NCBI GenBank assembly: GCA_907163225.1
Contig: OU015322.1
Location: forward strand, 1,054,001 to 1,118,000
Length of the DNA: 64,000 nucleotides
Direction of reading: 5' to 3'
Origin: an uncultured Rhodocyclaceae bacterium
GTDB lineage: Bacteria; Pseudomonadota; Gammaproteobacteria; Burkholderiales; Rhodocyclaceae
Below, in pieces: positions 43,461 to 54,005 of this stretch (positions within the stretch are counted from its first letter, which is position 1; every line of letters starts with the position of its first letter). The notes below the pieces were generated by a model. The model was not told the DNA's origin, did not search any database, and saw nothing but the letters and a program-made list of their open reading frames with translations. The position numbers and the translations under genes are program-made.

Positions 43461-46251
43461 GCGCTCGCGCCTCGCCTGCGCCGTGCAGGTTACTGACGCA
43501 ACGGCCGCACAGGCCCGGATGCTCGGCATGGGCGCCAACATCGTCGCGCACGTGCCAGCAGCGTTCGCATTTGGCGTGTTCGAGCGGCGTGGCGATGACT
43601 TGTTCGGCGTCGTCGCGGATTGCTACGGTCGACGAGCAAATCAGCACAAATTTCAAATCATCGCCGAGCGAGGCCAGGGCATCGAATTTCTCGCCAGCAC
43701 AGTGAATTTCAACCGCCGCCTGCAGGGCCGAGCCGATCTTGCCGGCTTCGCGCTGGGCTTCGAGGGCCTTGGTGACGTCGGCGCGGGCCGTACGGATCAG
43801 CGCCCACTTGGCGAGCAGATCGCCCTCACCGGCCTGCGCCGGCAACTCATGCCATTGCTGGAACATGACGGAATCGTCAGCCTTGCCGGTCAGCACCTGC
43901 CAGACTTCTTCGGCCGTGAAGGCGGTGATTGGCGCCAGCAGGCGAACGAAGGCCTGCGTGATGTGCCACAGCGCCGACTGGGCGGAACGACGGGCCACGG
44001 ACTTCGGTGCCGTCGTGTACAAGCGGTCCTTCAGGATATCGAGGTAGAAACCGCCGAGGTCTTCCGAACAGAAAGTTTGCAGCGCCTGAACGACGCGGTG
44101 GAATTCGTACTTGTCGTAGTCGGCGCGGCTGCCATTCTGCAGTTCGCGCGTAAAAGCCAGCGCGTAGCGGTCGATTTCCAGCCATTGCTCAACCGGCAGC
44201 ATGTCGGCGTTGGCGTCGAAATCGGAGACGTTGGCCAACAGGAAGCGTAGCGTGTTGCGGATGCGGCGATAACCTTCGACGACGCGCTTGAGGATTTCGT
44301 CGGAAATCGTCAGCTCACCGGAGTAGTCGGTCGAAGCAGTCCACAAGCGCAGGATGTCGGCGCCCATCTTGTCTGACACCTGCTGCGGCGCGATGACATT
44401 TCCCTTGGATTTCGACATCTTGTGGCCCTTGCCGTCGACCACGAAGCCGTGCGTCAGTAGGGCCTTGTAGGGTGCGCGGCCGTCGATGGCGCAACCGGAA
44501 AGGAGCGAGGACTGGAACCAGCCGCGATGCTGGTCGGAGCCTTCAAGATAGAGGTCCGCAGGATAGGTGTGTTCTGCGGCGTGCGAACCGCGCATGACGT
44601 GCCAGTGCGTCGTCCCGGAGTCAAACCAGACGTCCAGGGTGTCCTTCATCTTGATGTACTGGTCGGCCTCCGCGCCGAGCAACTCGGCAGCGTCAAGGCT
44701 GAACCAGGCTTCGATGCCGGCTTTCTCGACGCGCTGGGCAACCTGTTCGATCAGCTCCGCAGTACGAGGATGCGGCTTGCCGGTTTCCTTGTGCAGGAAG
44801 AACGGAATCGGCACGCCCCAGTTACGCTGGCGCGACACGCACCAGTCCGGCCGGGTCTTCATCATGCCTTCCAGGCGGGCACGGCCCCAGGCCGGGAAGA
44901 ACTGTGTTTCATCAACGGCACGTTCGGCGATCCAGCGCAGGGTCGAGGCATCTTCGCTGGTCTTGTGATCCATGCCGATGAACCATTGCGTCGTGGCGCG
45001 GAAAATGATCGGCGTCTTGTGGCGCCAGCAGTGCGGGTAGCTGTGTTTGATTTTCTCGTTTTTTAACAGTCGACCGTGGGATTCGAGTTCCTGCAGCACC
45101 AGCGGGTTGGCCTCCCACACCGTCTTGCCGGCCAGTTCGCCGACCGACAGCGCCGGCGTCGTGCTGATGAAACGGCCGTCGTTGCCGACCGGGTTGTTGA
45201 CCGGCAGGCCGTATTTCTTGCCGATGTTGTAGTCGTCCACGCCATGTGCCGGCGCCGTGTGCACCAGGCCGGTGCCGGCCTCGGTTGTAACATGCGTGCC
45301 GCAGATGATCGCCACGTCACGCTGCTGAAACGGATGCTTGAGCAAGATCTGGTCGAGCTTTTCGCCTTTGCAGGAAGCGACGATTTCGGCCTCCAGACCG
45401 TAACGTTGCAGGCTGGCCTCAGCCAGTTCATGGACGAGGATCAGCGAGCCCTTGGCCGTTTCGTACAGATCGTATTGCAACTCCGGATGCACGCTGACCG
45501 CCTCGTTAGCCGGCAGCGTCCATGGCGTCGTCGTCCAGATCACAGCGAAGGCCGGGCCGTTCAGGTGCGTCAGGCCGAAAGCGTTGGCCAATTTCTCGGC
45601 ATGGTTTTCATGCACTTCGAAAGCCACGTCGATGGCCGGTGAGTTCTTGTCTTCGTACTCGACTTCGGCCTCAGCCAGGGCCGAACCGCAATCGAGACAC
45701 CAATTGACCGGCTTCAGGCCCTGATAAAGATAGCCCTGCTCCAGAATCTTGCCCAGCGCACGGATTTCGCCGGCCTCGGCCGCGAAATTCATGGTCAGGT
45801 AAGGATTGCCCCAATCGCCCAGCACGCCAAGTCGGATGAAGTCCTTCTTCTGGCGCTCGACCTGCTCGGCCGCGTAGGCACGGGACAACTCACGCACCTT
45901 GTCGGCCGGAATGGCCTTGCCGTGCAGCTTTTCAATCTGGTGTTCGATGGGCAAACCGTGGCAGTCCCAGCCCGGCACGTAGGGCGCATCGAAGCCTGAC
46001 AGGGTTTTCGAGCGAACAATAATGTCCTTCAAAACCTTGTTGACCGCATGACCAATGTGAATGTCGCCGTTGGCGTAGGGCGGGCCATCGTGCAGCACGA
46101 AACGCGGGCGGCCGGCGCTGATCTCGCGAATGCGCTGGTAGAGCTGCTTTTCCTGCCACTGGGCGACCCATTGCGGCTCGCGCTTGGGCAGATCGCCGCG
46201 CATCGGGAAGGCCGTATCCGGCAGGTTCAGGGTGTCTTTGTAATCAGCCAT
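43453..46251 (-). CDS. ileS: Isoleucyl-tRNA synthetase
   Basis: A 932-residue class I aaRS. It has the HIGH motif ([11 protein letters not shown]), the KMSKS motif ([10 protein letters not shown]), the large editing domain and a C-terminal zinc site ([10 protein letters not shown] and LCGRCVSN). Upstream ribF and downstream lspA form the standard operon. Copy 11 of the dispersed motif is inside the gene. Confidence 0.97.
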   Translation of the reverse strand: MADYKDTLNLPDTAFPMRGDLPKREPQWVAQWQEKQLYQRIREISAGRPRFVLHDGPPYANGDIHIGHAVNKVLKDIIVRSKTLSGFDAPYVPGWDCHGLPIEHQIEKLHGKAIPADKVRELSRAYAAEQVERQKKDFIRLGVLGDWGNPYLTMNFAAEAGEIRALGKILEQGYLYQGLKPVNWCLDCGSALAEAEVEYEDKNSPAIDVAFEVHENHAEKLANAFGLTHLNGPAFAVIWTTTPWTLPANEAVSVHPELQYDLYETAKGSLILVHELAEASLQRYGLEAEIVASCKGEKLDQILLKHPFQQRDVAIICGTHVTTEAGTGLVHTAPAHGVDDYNIGKKYGLPVNNPVGNDGRFISTTPALSVGELAGKTVWEANPLVLQELESHGRLLKNEKIKHSYPHCWRHKTPIIFRATTQWFIGMDHKTSEDASTLRWIAERAVDETQFFPAWGRARLEGMMKTRPDWCVSRQRNWGVPIPFFLHKETGKPHPRTAELIEQVAQRVEKAGIEAWFSLDAAELLGAEADQYIKMKDTLDVWFDSGTTHWHVMRGSHAAEHTYPADLYLEGSDQHRGWFQSSLLSGCAIDGRAPYKALLTHGFVVDGKGHKMSKSKGNVIAPQQVSDKMGADILRLWTASTDYSGELTISDEILKRVVEGYRRIRNTLRFLLANVSDFDANADMLPVEQWLEIDRYALAFTRELQNGSRADYDKYEFHRVVQALQTFCSEDLGGFYLDILKDRLYTTAPKSVARRSAQSALWHITQAFVRLLAPITAFTAEEVWQVLTGKADDSVMFQQWHELPAQAGEGDLLAKWALIRTARADVTKALEAQREAGKIGSALQAAVEIHCAGEKFDALASLGDDLKFVLICSSTVAIRDDAEQVIATPLEHAKCERCWHVRDDVGAHAEHPGLCGRCVSNLHGAGEARAHA
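45046..45082 (+). repeat. GGTTGACC dispersed motif, copy 11 (inside ileS)
   Basis: Reads TTTGATTTTCTCGTTTTTTA then ACAGTCGACCGTGGGAT. It is antisense and encodes [12 protein letters not shown], a conserved region before the HYPH motif. One base differs in the core (TCGACC). Confidence 0.6.
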
Positions 46252-46260
46252 TTTGCGTGC

Positions 46261-47181
46261 TCACAGCTCGAAGAATGCCCGGGCAGCCACGGCATCGGCC
46301 GCGATCTGCGCCTTGAGGGCGTCAATATTGGGAAAACGTTGTTCGTCGCGCAATTTATGAACGAAACGCACCGAGATGTGCGCGCCGTAAATATCGCGAT
46401 CGAAATCGAAAAGATGCACTTCCAGCAAGGGCCGCGTGCCGCCCACCGTCGGCCGGACGCCGAGATTGGCCACGCCGGGAAGCGGCGTGTCGCCCAGGCC
46501 GCTGACTTCAACCGCGAAAACGCCGGTCATCGGCAGCGGATTGTGCTTGATGCGCAGATTCGCCGTGGCAAAGCCGATCTGACGACCGAGCTTCTGACCG
46601 TGCGAGACCTGGCCGTCGATGATGTAGGGGCGCCCGAGCAGACGCGCCGCGTGTTCCATGTTCCCGGCCACCAAGGCCTGGCGAACTGCGGAACTGGACA
46701 CCCGTTCGCCGTCCAGCATGACACTTCCCATCGCCTCGACGGTGAAGCCGAAGCGCTTGCCGGCTTCTTCCAGAAAGGCAAAATCACCGGTACGCCCACG
46801 ACCGAAGCGAAAGTCGTCACCGATGATCAGATGTCGAACCTGGCAACCGCGAACCAGCACCTGCTCGACGAAAGCGTCGGCTGACAGCGCAGCGAACGCG
46901 GCGTTGAACGGACAGATCATGGCCTGACGGGCGCCACACTCGCCGAGCAATTCGAGTTTTTCACGCAAGGTCGTCAGGCGGGCCGGCGCCGAGTCCGGGG
47001 CAAAAAACTCGCGCGGATGCGGCTCGAAGGTCAGCACCATCGGCGCCAACTGGCGGGCCTCGGCCACCTGCGCCAGTCGCTTTACCAGCGCCGCATGCCC
47101 AAGGTGAACGCCATCGAAATTGCCAATGGCGAGCACAACCGGAGCGGGAACGGGACGCGAATAACCGCGGAATACGCGCAT
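46261..47181 (-). CDS. ribF: Bifunctional riboflavin kinase / FAD synthetase
   Basis: A 306-residue protein. The nucleotidyltransferase domain has IGNFDGVHLGHAAL and FRFGRGRTGD. The C-terminal riboflavin kinase domain has YIIDGQVSHGQKLGRQIGFATANL and HLFDFDRDIYGAHISVRFV. It makes FMN and FAD. First gene of the operon with ileS. Confidence 0.96.
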   Translation of the reverse strand: MRVFRGYSRPVPAPVVLAIGNFDGVHLGHAALVKRLAQVAEARQLAPMVLTFEPHPREFFAPDSAPARLTTLREKLELLGECGARQAMICPFNAAFAALSADAFVEQVLVRGCQVRHLIIGDDFRFGRGRTGDFAFLEEAGKRFGFTVEAMGSVMLDGERVSSSAVRQALVAGNMEHAARLLGRPYIIDGQVSHGQKLGRQIGFATANLRIKHNPLPMTGVFAVEVSGLGDTPLPGVANLGVRPTVGGTRPLLEVHLFDFDRDIYGAHISVRFVHKLRDEQRFPNIDALKAQIAADAVAARAFFEL

Positions 47182-47415
47182 AAGAAAATTGGCGGGAAAA
47201 ACGTTGAATTATAACGATTTAAGGCACCCTGCGGCTATGGGCTGATTGGCTGCCCGCGCTATCCCCGCACGCCGGCGCTGCAAACATCGGCACAAAACTG
47301 TTCGCATGGCCAATCATCCTTGATCGAGAGGAGTGCAGCCAGGGTCAAAGAAATTCAGTATGCTGGATGGCAATTTCAGCCGATACGGCGACACTCATTT
47401 CAACGAAGGTAAAAA

Positions 47416-47826
47416 ATGTTCGACAATCTGCTGGGGTTTTTCATCCAATGGGGCATCACGTCCTTGTGCCTGTGGGTGGCCAGCCTGGTTTTCAAGGACA
47501 TCCGTTTTTCCAGCACATCCGCGCTGATCATCTCGGCGCTGCTGCTTGGCTTTGCCAACGCTGTACTCCGGCCGCTGCTGGTCATCCTGACGCTACCGCT
47601 GACTTTGCTGACCCTCGGTTTTTTCCTGCTGGTGATCAATGCGCTGATGCTCTTGCTGGTGGCCAAAATCGTCAAAGGTTTCGAAATTTCCGGCTTCTGG
47701 ACGGCCTTTTTCGCCAGCCTGTTCATTTCGGTATTAAGCATGGCCCTGGGCACACTGGCACCGAATGCAGAAATGACAATCTACCGCCTGCCTGAGCAAA
47801 CTTCGCCGCACACAATTTCGATGTAA
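47416..47826 (+). CDS. Phage holin family-like (YvlD/DUF360-type) membrane protein
   Basis: A 136-residue protein with four membrane segments. Motifs LGFANAVLRPLLVILTLPLT and LGFFLLVINALMLLLVAKIV are typical of the YvlD group. Despite the family name it is not part of a prophage here. It is divergent from ribF and 18 bp before nudC. GAAGG lies upstream of the ATG. Confidence 0.85.
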   Translation: MFDNLLGFFIQWGITSLCLWVASLVFKDIRFSSTSALIISALLLGFANAVLRPLLVILTLPLTLLTLGFFLLVINALMLLLVAKIVKGFEISGFWTAFFASLFISVLSMALGTLAPNAEMTIYRLPEQTSPHTISM

Positions 47827-47844
47827 GCCGTTTCAGGAAACGCC

Positions 47845-48615
47845 ATGAGCCAAGCCAGTTACTGGATTCTGCGATCCGAGCATCGCCTGCTGACGATCAC
47901 CGGAAATGAAGCGGGGGTGGTTTTTCCGTTCGGGCTGGACGCCGATTTCGGGTATCCGGAAAACGCCCTGCATGTGGGCGAACTGCACGGCCTGCCCTGC
48001 TACGCAGCCGACGTGCCGCAACATCCTGACGTTGCCGGCAGCGAAGCCACGCCGCTGCGCGCCATTTTCCAGCTAGCCGGCCTTGAAACCTTTGCCCTGG
48101 CCGGCCGCGCCACGCAGCTGCTGGATTGGCAGAACAACCATCGTTTCTGCGGCAAGTGCGGCACGCCGACAACGACCAAATCCGGCGAACTGGCCAAGCA
48201 ATGCCCAAACTGCGGCCTGCTGGCCTACCCGCGAATTTCGCCGGCCGTGATGGTGTTGGTGCGCGATGGCGACCGCTTGCTACTGGGTCGCAGCCCGCAT
48301 TTCAAACCCGGCGTCTTCAGCGCCCTGGCCGGCTTTGTCGAACCTGGTGAAACGCTGGAAGCCTGCGCCGCACGCGAGGTCCGCGAAGAGGTCGGCATCG
48401 AGATCACCAACCTGCGCTACTTCCGCAGCCAGCCGTGGCCTTTCCCCAACTCCTTGATGGTCGCTTTTTTTGCCGACTACGCGGGCGGCAGCATCACGCC
48501 AGACCCGAATGAAATCGAAGCAGCCGACTGGTTTCGGCCCGACGCGCTACCCACCCTCCCCGAGCCAATCAGCATTTCGCGCCAACTGATCGATGCGGCG
48601 CTGGCGCTGCCGTAA
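47845..48615 (+). CDS. nudC: NAD(+) diphosphatase, Nudix family
   Basis: A 256-residue protein. It has a zinc ribbon (FCGKCGTPTTTKSGELAKQC followed by PNCG) and the Nudix box (GFVEPGETLEACAAREVREE followed by VG), with the NudC signature SQPWPFPNSLM after it. It hydrolyses NAD(H) and can decap NAD-capped RNA. Confidence 0.95.
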   Translation: MSQASYWILRSEHRLLTITGNEAGVVFPFGLDADFGYPENALHVGELHGLPCYAADVPQHPDVAGSEATPLRAIFQLAGLETFALAGRATQLLDWQNNHRFCGKCGTPTTTKSGELAKQCPNCGLLAYPRISPAVMVLVRDGDRLLLGRSPHFKPGVFSALAGFVEPGETLEACAAREVREEVGIEITNLRYFRSQPWPFPNSLMVAFFADYAGGSITPDPNEIEAADWFRPDALPTLPEPISISRQLIDAALALP

Positions 48616-48646
48616 AAGCCAGCTCGCCACACCGCCGGAGCATTTC

Positions 48647-48679
48647 ATTTTTTGGCCCTATTTTCCGGTTGACCGTGGA
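48647..48679 (+). repeat. GGTTGACC dispersed motif, copy 12
   Basis: Reads ATTTTTTGGCCCTATTTTCC then GGTTGACCGTGGA. It is in the gap between nudC and the bacterioferritin genes. Confidence 0.88.
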
Positions 48680-48822
48680 TGCTGGAACTCACCGCCCGAT
48701 CGGCGGTCACTGCTGCATGGCTGGATGGAAAAGCTTCTTTTCTGCGCCTAAAATGAGCGCTCCGGCAAGCCAGCCGCTTTTTGCCAGCCAGCCCTCGTTT
48801 CCAACCCACTCTGGAGAACGCC

Positions 48823-49308
48823 ATGAAGGGCGACAAGAAAATCATCGACATCCTCAACGACCTGTTGGCCGGCGAACTGACGGCCATTGATCAATACCTG
48901 ATCCACGGTGAAATGTACGCCGACATGGGCTTTCAGCACCTTGCCGACAAGGCCATCCACGAATCCGAGCACGAACGCGTTCATGCCCGCGCCCTGATCC
49001 AGCGCATCCTGTTCCTCGAAGGCAAACCGGATCTCAGCCAGCGCGACGGCCTGAAGATCGGCAAGACCGTGCCGGACATGCTGAAATCCGACCTCAATGT
49101 CGAATACAAGGTCGTCGGCGAGTTGAAGAAAGCCATGGCCGCCTGCGAGAAAGCCCAGGATTACGTCAGCCGCGACATGCTGGCCGTCCAGCTTGAAGAC
49201 ACCGAAATGGATCACGCCTACTACCTCGAAAAGCAGCTAAACCTGATCGAACTGGTCGGCCTGCAAAATTACCAGCAGAGCCAGATAGGCTCTGGCACCC
49301 CGGCTTAA
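48823..49308 (+). CDS. bfr: Bacterioferritin, ferroxidase-type subunit lacking haem-ligand Met
   Basis: A 161-residue ferritin-like four-helix protein. Ferroxidase ligands Glu18, Glu51 and His54 are present, but position 52, the haem-ligand Met of normal bacterioferritin, is Arg. It should therefore oxidise iron but not bind haem by itself. The next gene encodes the complementary subunit. GGAG lies upstream of the ATG at 48823. Two-type bacterioferritins are known in Neisseria and Magnetospirillum. Confidence 0.92.
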   Translation: MKGDKKIIDILNDLLAGELTAIDQYLIHGEMYADMGFQHLADKAIHESEHERVHARALIQRILFLEGKPDLSQRDGLKIGKTVPDMLKSDLNVEYKVVGELKKAMAACEKAQDYVSRDMLAVQLEDTEMDHAYYLEKQLNLIELVGLQNYQQSQIGSGTPA

Positions 49309-49320
49309 GGAGCGAACCCG

Positions 49321-49803
49321 ATGAAAGGCGACAAGAAAGTCATCGAAGCCCTGAACAAGGTTTTGAAAAACGAGCTGACTTCGATCAACCAGTACTTCCT
49401 GCACGCCCGCATGTTCCGCAACTGGGGCCTGGAAAAGCTCAACAACTACCAGTACAAGCAATCGATCCGCGTCATGAAGGAAGCCGACGAAGTGATCGAA
49501 CGAGTGCTTTTCCTCGAAGGCCTGCCCAATCTGCAGAATTTGGGCAAGCTGATGATCGGCGAAAACGTGGTCGAGTGCCTGCAGTGCGATCTCAAATACG
49601 AACGGGAAATCCAGCGTCCGCTGCTGGTCGAATCGATTGCGCTGTGCGAGACGCAGCAGGATTACGTCAGCCGCGATTTGCTTGAGGAACTGCTGGAACA
49701 CTGCGAAGAAGCCATCGACTGGCTGGAAACGCAGCAGACCTTGATCAAGGACGTCACGCTACCGAACTACTTGCAAGCGCACATGGAACCCGGCGAAGGC
49801 TGA
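49321..49803 (+). CDS. bfr: Bacterioferritin, haem-binding subunit lacking ferroxidase ligands
   Basis: A 160-residue bacterioferritin 12 bp after the first. Met52 (haem ligand) is present, but position 51 is Val and position 54 is Glu instead of Glu and His, and Glu47 is Gln. It can bind haem but probably not oxidise iron. Glu18 is kept. The pair probably forms mixed 24-mers. A terminator follows. Confidence 0.92.
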   Translation: MKGDKKVIEALNKVLKNELTSINQYFLHARMFRNWGLEKLNNYQYKQSIRVMKEADEVIERVLFLEGLPNLQNLGKLMIGENVVECLQCDLKYEREIQRPLLVESIALCETQQDYVSRDLLEELLEHCEEAIDWLETQQTLIKDVTLPNYLQAHMEPGEG

Positions 49804-49824
49804 CCAGCCTCACACCGCCCCCCC

Positions 49825-49851
49825 AAAAACCGCAGCCAGCCTGCGGTTTTT
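49825..49851 (+). terminator. Rho-independent terminator after the bfr pair
   Basis: Stem AAAAACCGCAG / CTGCGGTTTTT with a five-base loop, followed by T. Confidence 0.85.
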
Positions 49852-49971
49852 TCATTTCAGCCCCGGCTTCGTCGACGCTGACCTACGCTTTGCCCGTCGC
49901 CTGAATCGTGGCCGCCACCTCCCGCAAAAGCGACACCCTCGCTTCCACAACCAGGAAATAGTCGATAGTTG

Positions 49972-50004
49972 TTGACAACAATTCTCAATTACATAAGATG
50001 AGAA
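49972..50004 (+). promoter_or_regulatory. Promoter of bfd with Fur-like site
   Basis: TTGACA (49972-49977), 16 bases and TAAGAT (49994-49999). The inverted pair TTCTCA...TGAGAA (49982-49987 and 49999-50004) overlaps it and could be a degenerate Fur site, as expected for a gene needed in iron starvation. Confidence 0.6.
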
Positions 50005-50038
50005 CCGTTCGCATTAAATAAGCATCAGGAGGCAGTTC

Positions 50039-50242
50039 ATGTACGTCTGCGTCTGCAAGGCAGTCACCGACCGGCAGATTCGCCAAGCCGCCGAAGGTGG
50101 TGCTCGCACCTTGAGTGACCTGCGGCGCGAGCTCGGCGTGACAGCCGATTGCGGCCGCTGCGCCAGTTGCGCACACGAATGCCTGAAAGAAGCCCGTCGC
50201 TGCAAAGCCCATCCAGACGCCTGCCTCCCACTGGCGGCCTAG
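50039..50242 (+). CDS. bfd: Bacterioferritin-associated ferredoxin
   Basis: A 67-residue [2Fe-2S] protein. The cluster ligands are in MYVCVCKAVTD (CxC) and DCGRCASCAHEC. Bfd reduces bacterioferritin haem to release iron. AGGAGG lies six bases before the ATG. It follows the two bfr genes but has its own promoter. Confidence 0.95.
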   Translation: MYVCVCKAVTDRQIRQAAEGGARTLSDLRRELGVTADCGRCASCAHECLKEARRCKAHPDACLPLAA

Positions 50243-50335
50243 GGTCTGCCATTGCTTTCATGGTCGCAGCGCCGCTTGATCAGTGAATACAAGGAAACGG
50301 AAATCGTTTAGCCGCCCGGCAATCAGCTCACCAGT

Positions 50336-51382
50336 CTAGATTACGTCGATGCCCGGCTCGCCTTCGACCACTTCGCCAATCACCGAAACATGTGAAAAAC
50401 CTTGCTGCAGGAAGAGTGAAAGTACTTCCGTGACGGTGTCCGGCGTACAGGAAACGAGCAGGCCGCCGGATGTCTGCGGATCGGAAACGAGCGTTTTTGC
50501 GGCTTTTTCCAGGTTGACCGCAAGATTCACGCTGGCCCCGTAACTGGCCCAGTTGCGGGCGGAAGCACCGGTCATGAAGCCGGCTTCGACGAATTCACGA
50601 GCCCGGGGCAGCAGGGGCAGATCGGCGTATTTCACCGTGGCACGCAAGCCGCTACCCTTGCAAACTTCGAGCAGGTGCCCGGCCAGTCCGAAACCGGTGA
50701 CGTCGGTGACGGCATGCACGCCGTCGAGACAGGCCAGCATAGGCCCCGGCGTATTCAGTTGCGTCGTGGTCTCGACCATCGCTTCGTAGTCGCTGGCAAG
50801 GAGTTGATCTTTTTTCAGCGCGGCGCTGTACACGCCGACGCCAAGCTGCTTGCCGAGGATCAGCTTGTCACCCGGTTTGGCCCCCGAGTTGCGCTTGAGG
50901 TGCGCCGGATTGACGATGCCAATGGCGACCAGCCCGTAAATCGGCTCGACAGAATCGATGGTATGACCGCCGGCAATCGGGATGCAGGCGGCTCGACAAA
51001 CCGACTCGCCGCCCTGCAGGATTTTGCCGATGGTTTCCAGCGGCAGCGTGTTGACCGGCATGCCGACGATGGCCAGCGCGAAGAGCGGCGTGCCGCCCAT
51101 GGCGTAGACATCGGAGATGGCGTTGGTCGCGGCAATGCGGCCAAAGTCATAGGGGTCATCGACGATCGGCATGAAGAAATCCGTCGTCGCGACAATCGCC
51201 TGCTGCGGGTTTATCTGGTAGACCGCAGCATCGTCGCAGGTCTCGGTGCCGACCAGCAATTGCGGCGGAATGATGCCGGACGGCGCGCCGGCGAGAATCT
51301 GTTGGAGGACAGCGGGGGCAATTTTGCAGCCACAGCCGCCGCCATGGGAAAGCTGGGTCAATCTGATTTTTTCTTCGGGCAC
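50336..51382 (-). CDS. selD: Selenide, water dikinase
   Basis: A 348-residue enzyme that makes selenophosphate. Catalytic Cys17 is in SHGGGCGCK (Cys, not Sec), and the C-terminal DPQTSGGLLVSC is typical. It feeds selenoprotein synthesis or selenouridine in tRNA. No selA, selB or selU is in the window. Copy 13 of the dispersed motif lies inside. Confidence 0.96.
   Translation of the reverse strand: MPEEKIRLTQLSHGGGCGCKIAPAVLQQILAGAPSGIIPPQLLVGTETCDDAAVYQINPQQAIVATTDFFMPIVDDPYDFGRIAATNAISDVYAMGGTPLFALAIVGMPVNTLPLETIGKILQGGESVCRAACIPIAGGHTIDSVEPIYGLVAIGIVNPAHLKRNSGAKPGDKLILGKQLGVGVYSAALKKDQLLASDYEAMVETTTQLNTPGPMLACLDGVHAVTDVTGFGLAGHLLEVCKGSGLRATVKYADLPLLPRAREFVEAGFMTGASARNWASYGASVNLAVNLEKAAKTLVSDPQTSGGLLVSCTPDTVTEVLSLFLQQGFSHVSVIGEVVEGEPGIDVI
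50493..50525 (+). repeat. GGTTGACC dispersed motif, copy 13 (inside selD)
   Basis: Reads GTTTTTGCGGCTTTTTCCAG then GTTGACCGCAAGA. It is antisense and encodes LAVNLEKAAKT. Confidence 0.82.
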
Positions 51383-51417
51383 GACTGTTCTCTCGGGGTT
51401 TTATTATTGACGGGCGC

Positions 51418-51624
51418 TTATTCGGCGTCGAAGCCGGCATCCTCGATGGCATTGACCAGCGCGTCGCGGCTCACCAGCGCCGCGTCGAATCCAACCCTGG
51501 CTTCGCCGGCGTCAAGTGAAACCTCGGCACTGCCGACACCCGCCATGGCATTCAGCACGCTGGTGATATTTTTGACGCATCCTTGGCAGCTCATGCCGCC
51601 AATCTTGATCACGGTGTTATTCAT
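51418..51624 (-). CDS. CopZ-like copper chaperone
   Basis: A 68-residue HMA domain with GGMSCQGC (Cys13, Cys16). It ends AIEDAGFDAE. It presumably delivers copper to, or takes it from, the ATPase encoded 155 bp upstream. selD follows in the same direction. Confidence 0.9.
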   Translation of the reverse strand: MNNTVIKIGGMSCQGCVKNITSVLNAMAGVGSAEVSLDAGEARVGFDAALVSRDALVNAIEDAGFDAE

Positions 51625-51778
51625 GGTTTACCTGTTCAGAAAGGGTTGAAGACGCAGCCCTGCGCCCTATCACAGCCCATTTTACGCAATTGCGCCATTT
51701 ATTCGTTCGTTTCCACACCGCCGGCCAATGCGAGCCAAACCCCAGCGGTCATTAAAACCCTTTGCCGCCTGTAACCAC

Positions 51779-54004
51779 TCAGCGGCCAGGACGCCAACGC
51801 TTCAATAACAGTGAGTTCGAGACCACCGAAACCGAACTCATCGCCATGGCCGCCCCCGCCACCACCGGGTTGAGCCAACCCAGTGCCGCCAGCGGGATTC
51901 CCAACACGTTGTAGAAAAACGCGAAGAAAAGGTTCTGCCGGATTTTGCCCAAGGTGACAGCCGACAGGTCGATGGCATCGAAAACGCCGTTCAGGTCACC
52001 CCGAATCAGTGTCACATCCGCCACCTCGACCGCGGCATCCGAACCGACACCGATGGCAAAACTGACATCGGCAGCGGCCAAGGCCGGCGCATCGTTGACG
52101 CCATCACCCACCATCGCCACCAGACCGCCACCCACTTTCAATTCACTGATGGCTGCAGCCTTGTCACCGGGCAAAATGCCAGCGCGGAATTCATCGATAC
52201 CGGCCTCTGCGGCGATTGCCGCGGCCGTTGCCGCATTGTCACCGGTCAGCATGATGACCCGAATGCCGCGCTCACGCAGGCGTTTGACCGCTTCGCGCGA
52301 CGTCGGTCGCAGGGCGTCGGCAATGGCAATGAGGGCTAGCACGGCATTGCCATCGGCCAGCACGACAACCGTCTTCCCGGCCCGCTGCAACTCGCTGACG
52401 GCGGGATCGGCATCCAGCCCGAGCCAGCTTGGCGAACCGAGGCGCAACATCCGTCCGGCGACTTCACCCGCCACACCCTGCCCGGTAAACGATTGGAAAT
52501 TTGTCACTTTTTTCCGGTTGACCGCAGGATCGGTGGTGGCTTCCATGCTCGCGGAACTCGCCGAAACAATGGCCCTGGCCAGTGGATGCTCCGAGTGATC
52601 CTCAAGCGCCGCGGCCAGACTGAGTGCTTCTTCGCGCGAAGTTCCGCGTGCGATCACGTCGGTCACCTGCGGCGCCCCGCAAGTCAGCGTGCCGGTTTTA
52701 TCCAGCGCCAGCACCGCAATCTTCTCGGCTCGCTCAAGCGCTTCGGCATTCTTGACCAGAATGCCGGCCCTGGCCCCCTGCCCGGTACCAACCATGATCG
52801 CGGTCGGCGTCGCCAAGCCCAGGGCGCACGGGCAGGCAATGACCAGCACGGCCACCGCATTCACCAAGGCCACGGCGAACTGTCCCGAATACCACCACCA
52901 GCCGGCAAAGGTAAGGAGCGCAATGACGCAAACCGTCGGCACGAAAATCGCCGAAATCCGGTCAGCCAGCCGTTGCACCGGCGCCTTCGAGCCCTGAGCC
53001 TCACCCACCATGCGAATAATGCCGGCGAGCAACGTGTGCTCGCCAACACCGGTTGCCCGGCAACGCATCGCGCCTTGACCGTTGGCCGTCGCGGCAAACA
53101 CCGGGTCGCCGCTGCGCTTGCCCACCGGCATGCTTTCTCCCGTCAGCATCGCCTCATTGACGCTGGACTCACCATCAAGTACCTCGCCATCCACGGGCAC
53201 GTTTTCACCCGGGCGAACCAGAAAGACATCGCCCGGCATCAGTGCCTCGACCGGCATTTCAATCCATTGGCCATCGCGTTCAACCCGCGCCATCTTCGGC
53301 TGCAAACGAATCAACGACTCAATGGCATCGGATGTCTTGGCCTTGGCTCGTGCTTCCAGCAACTTGCCGAGCAGAACGAGTGTGATCACCGCCGCGCCAC
53401 CTTCGAAATAAACATGCTGATCAAGACCGAACAAGGTCACCGCGGCTGAAAAACCCCAGGCCATGCTGGTGCCCAGCGCCACCAGCACATCCATGTTGGC
53501 ACCGCCGCCCTGCAGCGACTTGTAGGCGCCATCGTAGAAACGCCAGCCGATCCAGAACTGCACCGGCGTCGCCAGCGCCAGTTGTAGCCAGCGCGGCAAT
53601 TCATTCTGGTGACCGTGCTCGCCGAACATGAACAGCATCTGACCAACCAGCGGCAAGGTCAGCACCACCGCAATCCAGAAACGACGGATTTCACGGTGGT
53701 AGACCTGTAATTTCTCGGCCTTTTCACGTGCGCGCGTCTGGCCATCAACCACGGCGGCAGTGAATCCAGCCTTGGCCACAGCCGCCACCACGGCCGCCTC
53801 ATCAGCCTCCGCCGACAAACGAACGCGCGCCCGCTCTGCCGCCAGATTGACATTGGCCTGCATGCCGGCCTGCCGATTCAGCACTTTTTCAAGCCGAGCC
53901 GAACAGGCGGCACAGGTCATGCCGCCAATGGCAAATTCGACCACCCGGCTGCTAGCAGCCTCGCTCATCTCAGCCTCAACATGATTTTCAGGCGTACTTT
54001 CCAA
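51779..54004 (-). CDS. Copper-translocating P1B-type ATPase
   Basis: A 741-residue ATPase. It has one N-terminal HMA domain (Cys31, Cys34), the CPC transport motif (391-393), the phosphorylation site DKTGT (435-439), SEHPLARAI (471-479) and [15 protein letters not shown]. The N-terminal cysteine motif of FixI/CcoI-type pumps is absent, so CopA-like export is favoured, but the neighbours (TauE/SafE-like, hemN, fnr) resemble those around cbb3-oxidase assembly genes. Copy 14 of the motif inserts AVNRKK between conserved blocks. Confidence 0.92.
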   Translation of the reverse strand: MESTPENHVEAEMSEAASSRVVEFAIGGMTCAACSARLEKVLNRQAGMQANVNLAAERARVRLSAEADEAAVVAAVAKAGFTAAVVDGQTRAREKAEKLQVYHREIRRFWIAVVLTLPLVGQMLFMFGEHGHQNELPRWLQLALATPVQFWIGWRFYDGAYKSLQGGGANMDVLVALGTSMAWGFSAAVTLFGLDQHVYFEGGAAVITLVLLGKLLEARAKAKTSDAIESLIRLQPKMARVERDGQWIEMPVEALMPGDVFLVRPGENVPVDGEVLDGESSVNEAMLTGESMPVGKRSGDPVFAATANGQGAMRCRATGVGEHTLLAGIIRMVGEAQGSKAPVQRLADRISAIFVPTVCVIALLTFAGWWWYSGQFAVALVNAVAVLVIACPCALGLATPTAIMVGTGQGARAGILVKNAEALERAEKIAVLALDKTGTLTCGAPQVTDVIARGTSREEALSLAAALEDHSEHPLARAIVSASSASMEATTDPAVNRKKVTNFQSFTGQGVAGEVAGRMLRLGSPSWLGLDADPAVSELQRAGKTVVVLADGNAVLALIAIADALRPTSREAVKRLRERGIRVIMLTGDNAATAAAIAAEAGIDEFRAGILPGDKAAAISELKVGGGLVAMVGDGVNDAPALAAADVSFAIGVGSDAAVEVADVTLIRGDLNGVFDAIDLSAVTLGKIRQNLFFAFFYNVLGIPLAALGWLNPVVAGAAMAMSSVSVVSNSLLLKRWRPGR
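52498..52529 (+). repeat. GGTTGACC dispersed motif, copy 14 (inside copper ATPase)
   Basis: Reads AATTTGTCACTTTTTTCCGG then TTGACCGCAGGA. It is antisense and encodes [11 protein letters not shown] at residues 493-503, a poorly conserved loop. Confidence 0.88.
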
Positions 54005-54005
54005 G

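Noticed and set aside
47416-47826. Holin-family gene as a sign of prophage
   Set aside because: No other phage gene is near, and YvlD-type proteins are ordinary chromosomal membrane proteins.
50336-51382. SelD as a selenocysteine protein
   Set aside because: Position 17 is read as a normal Cys codon and no in-frame UGA was seen.
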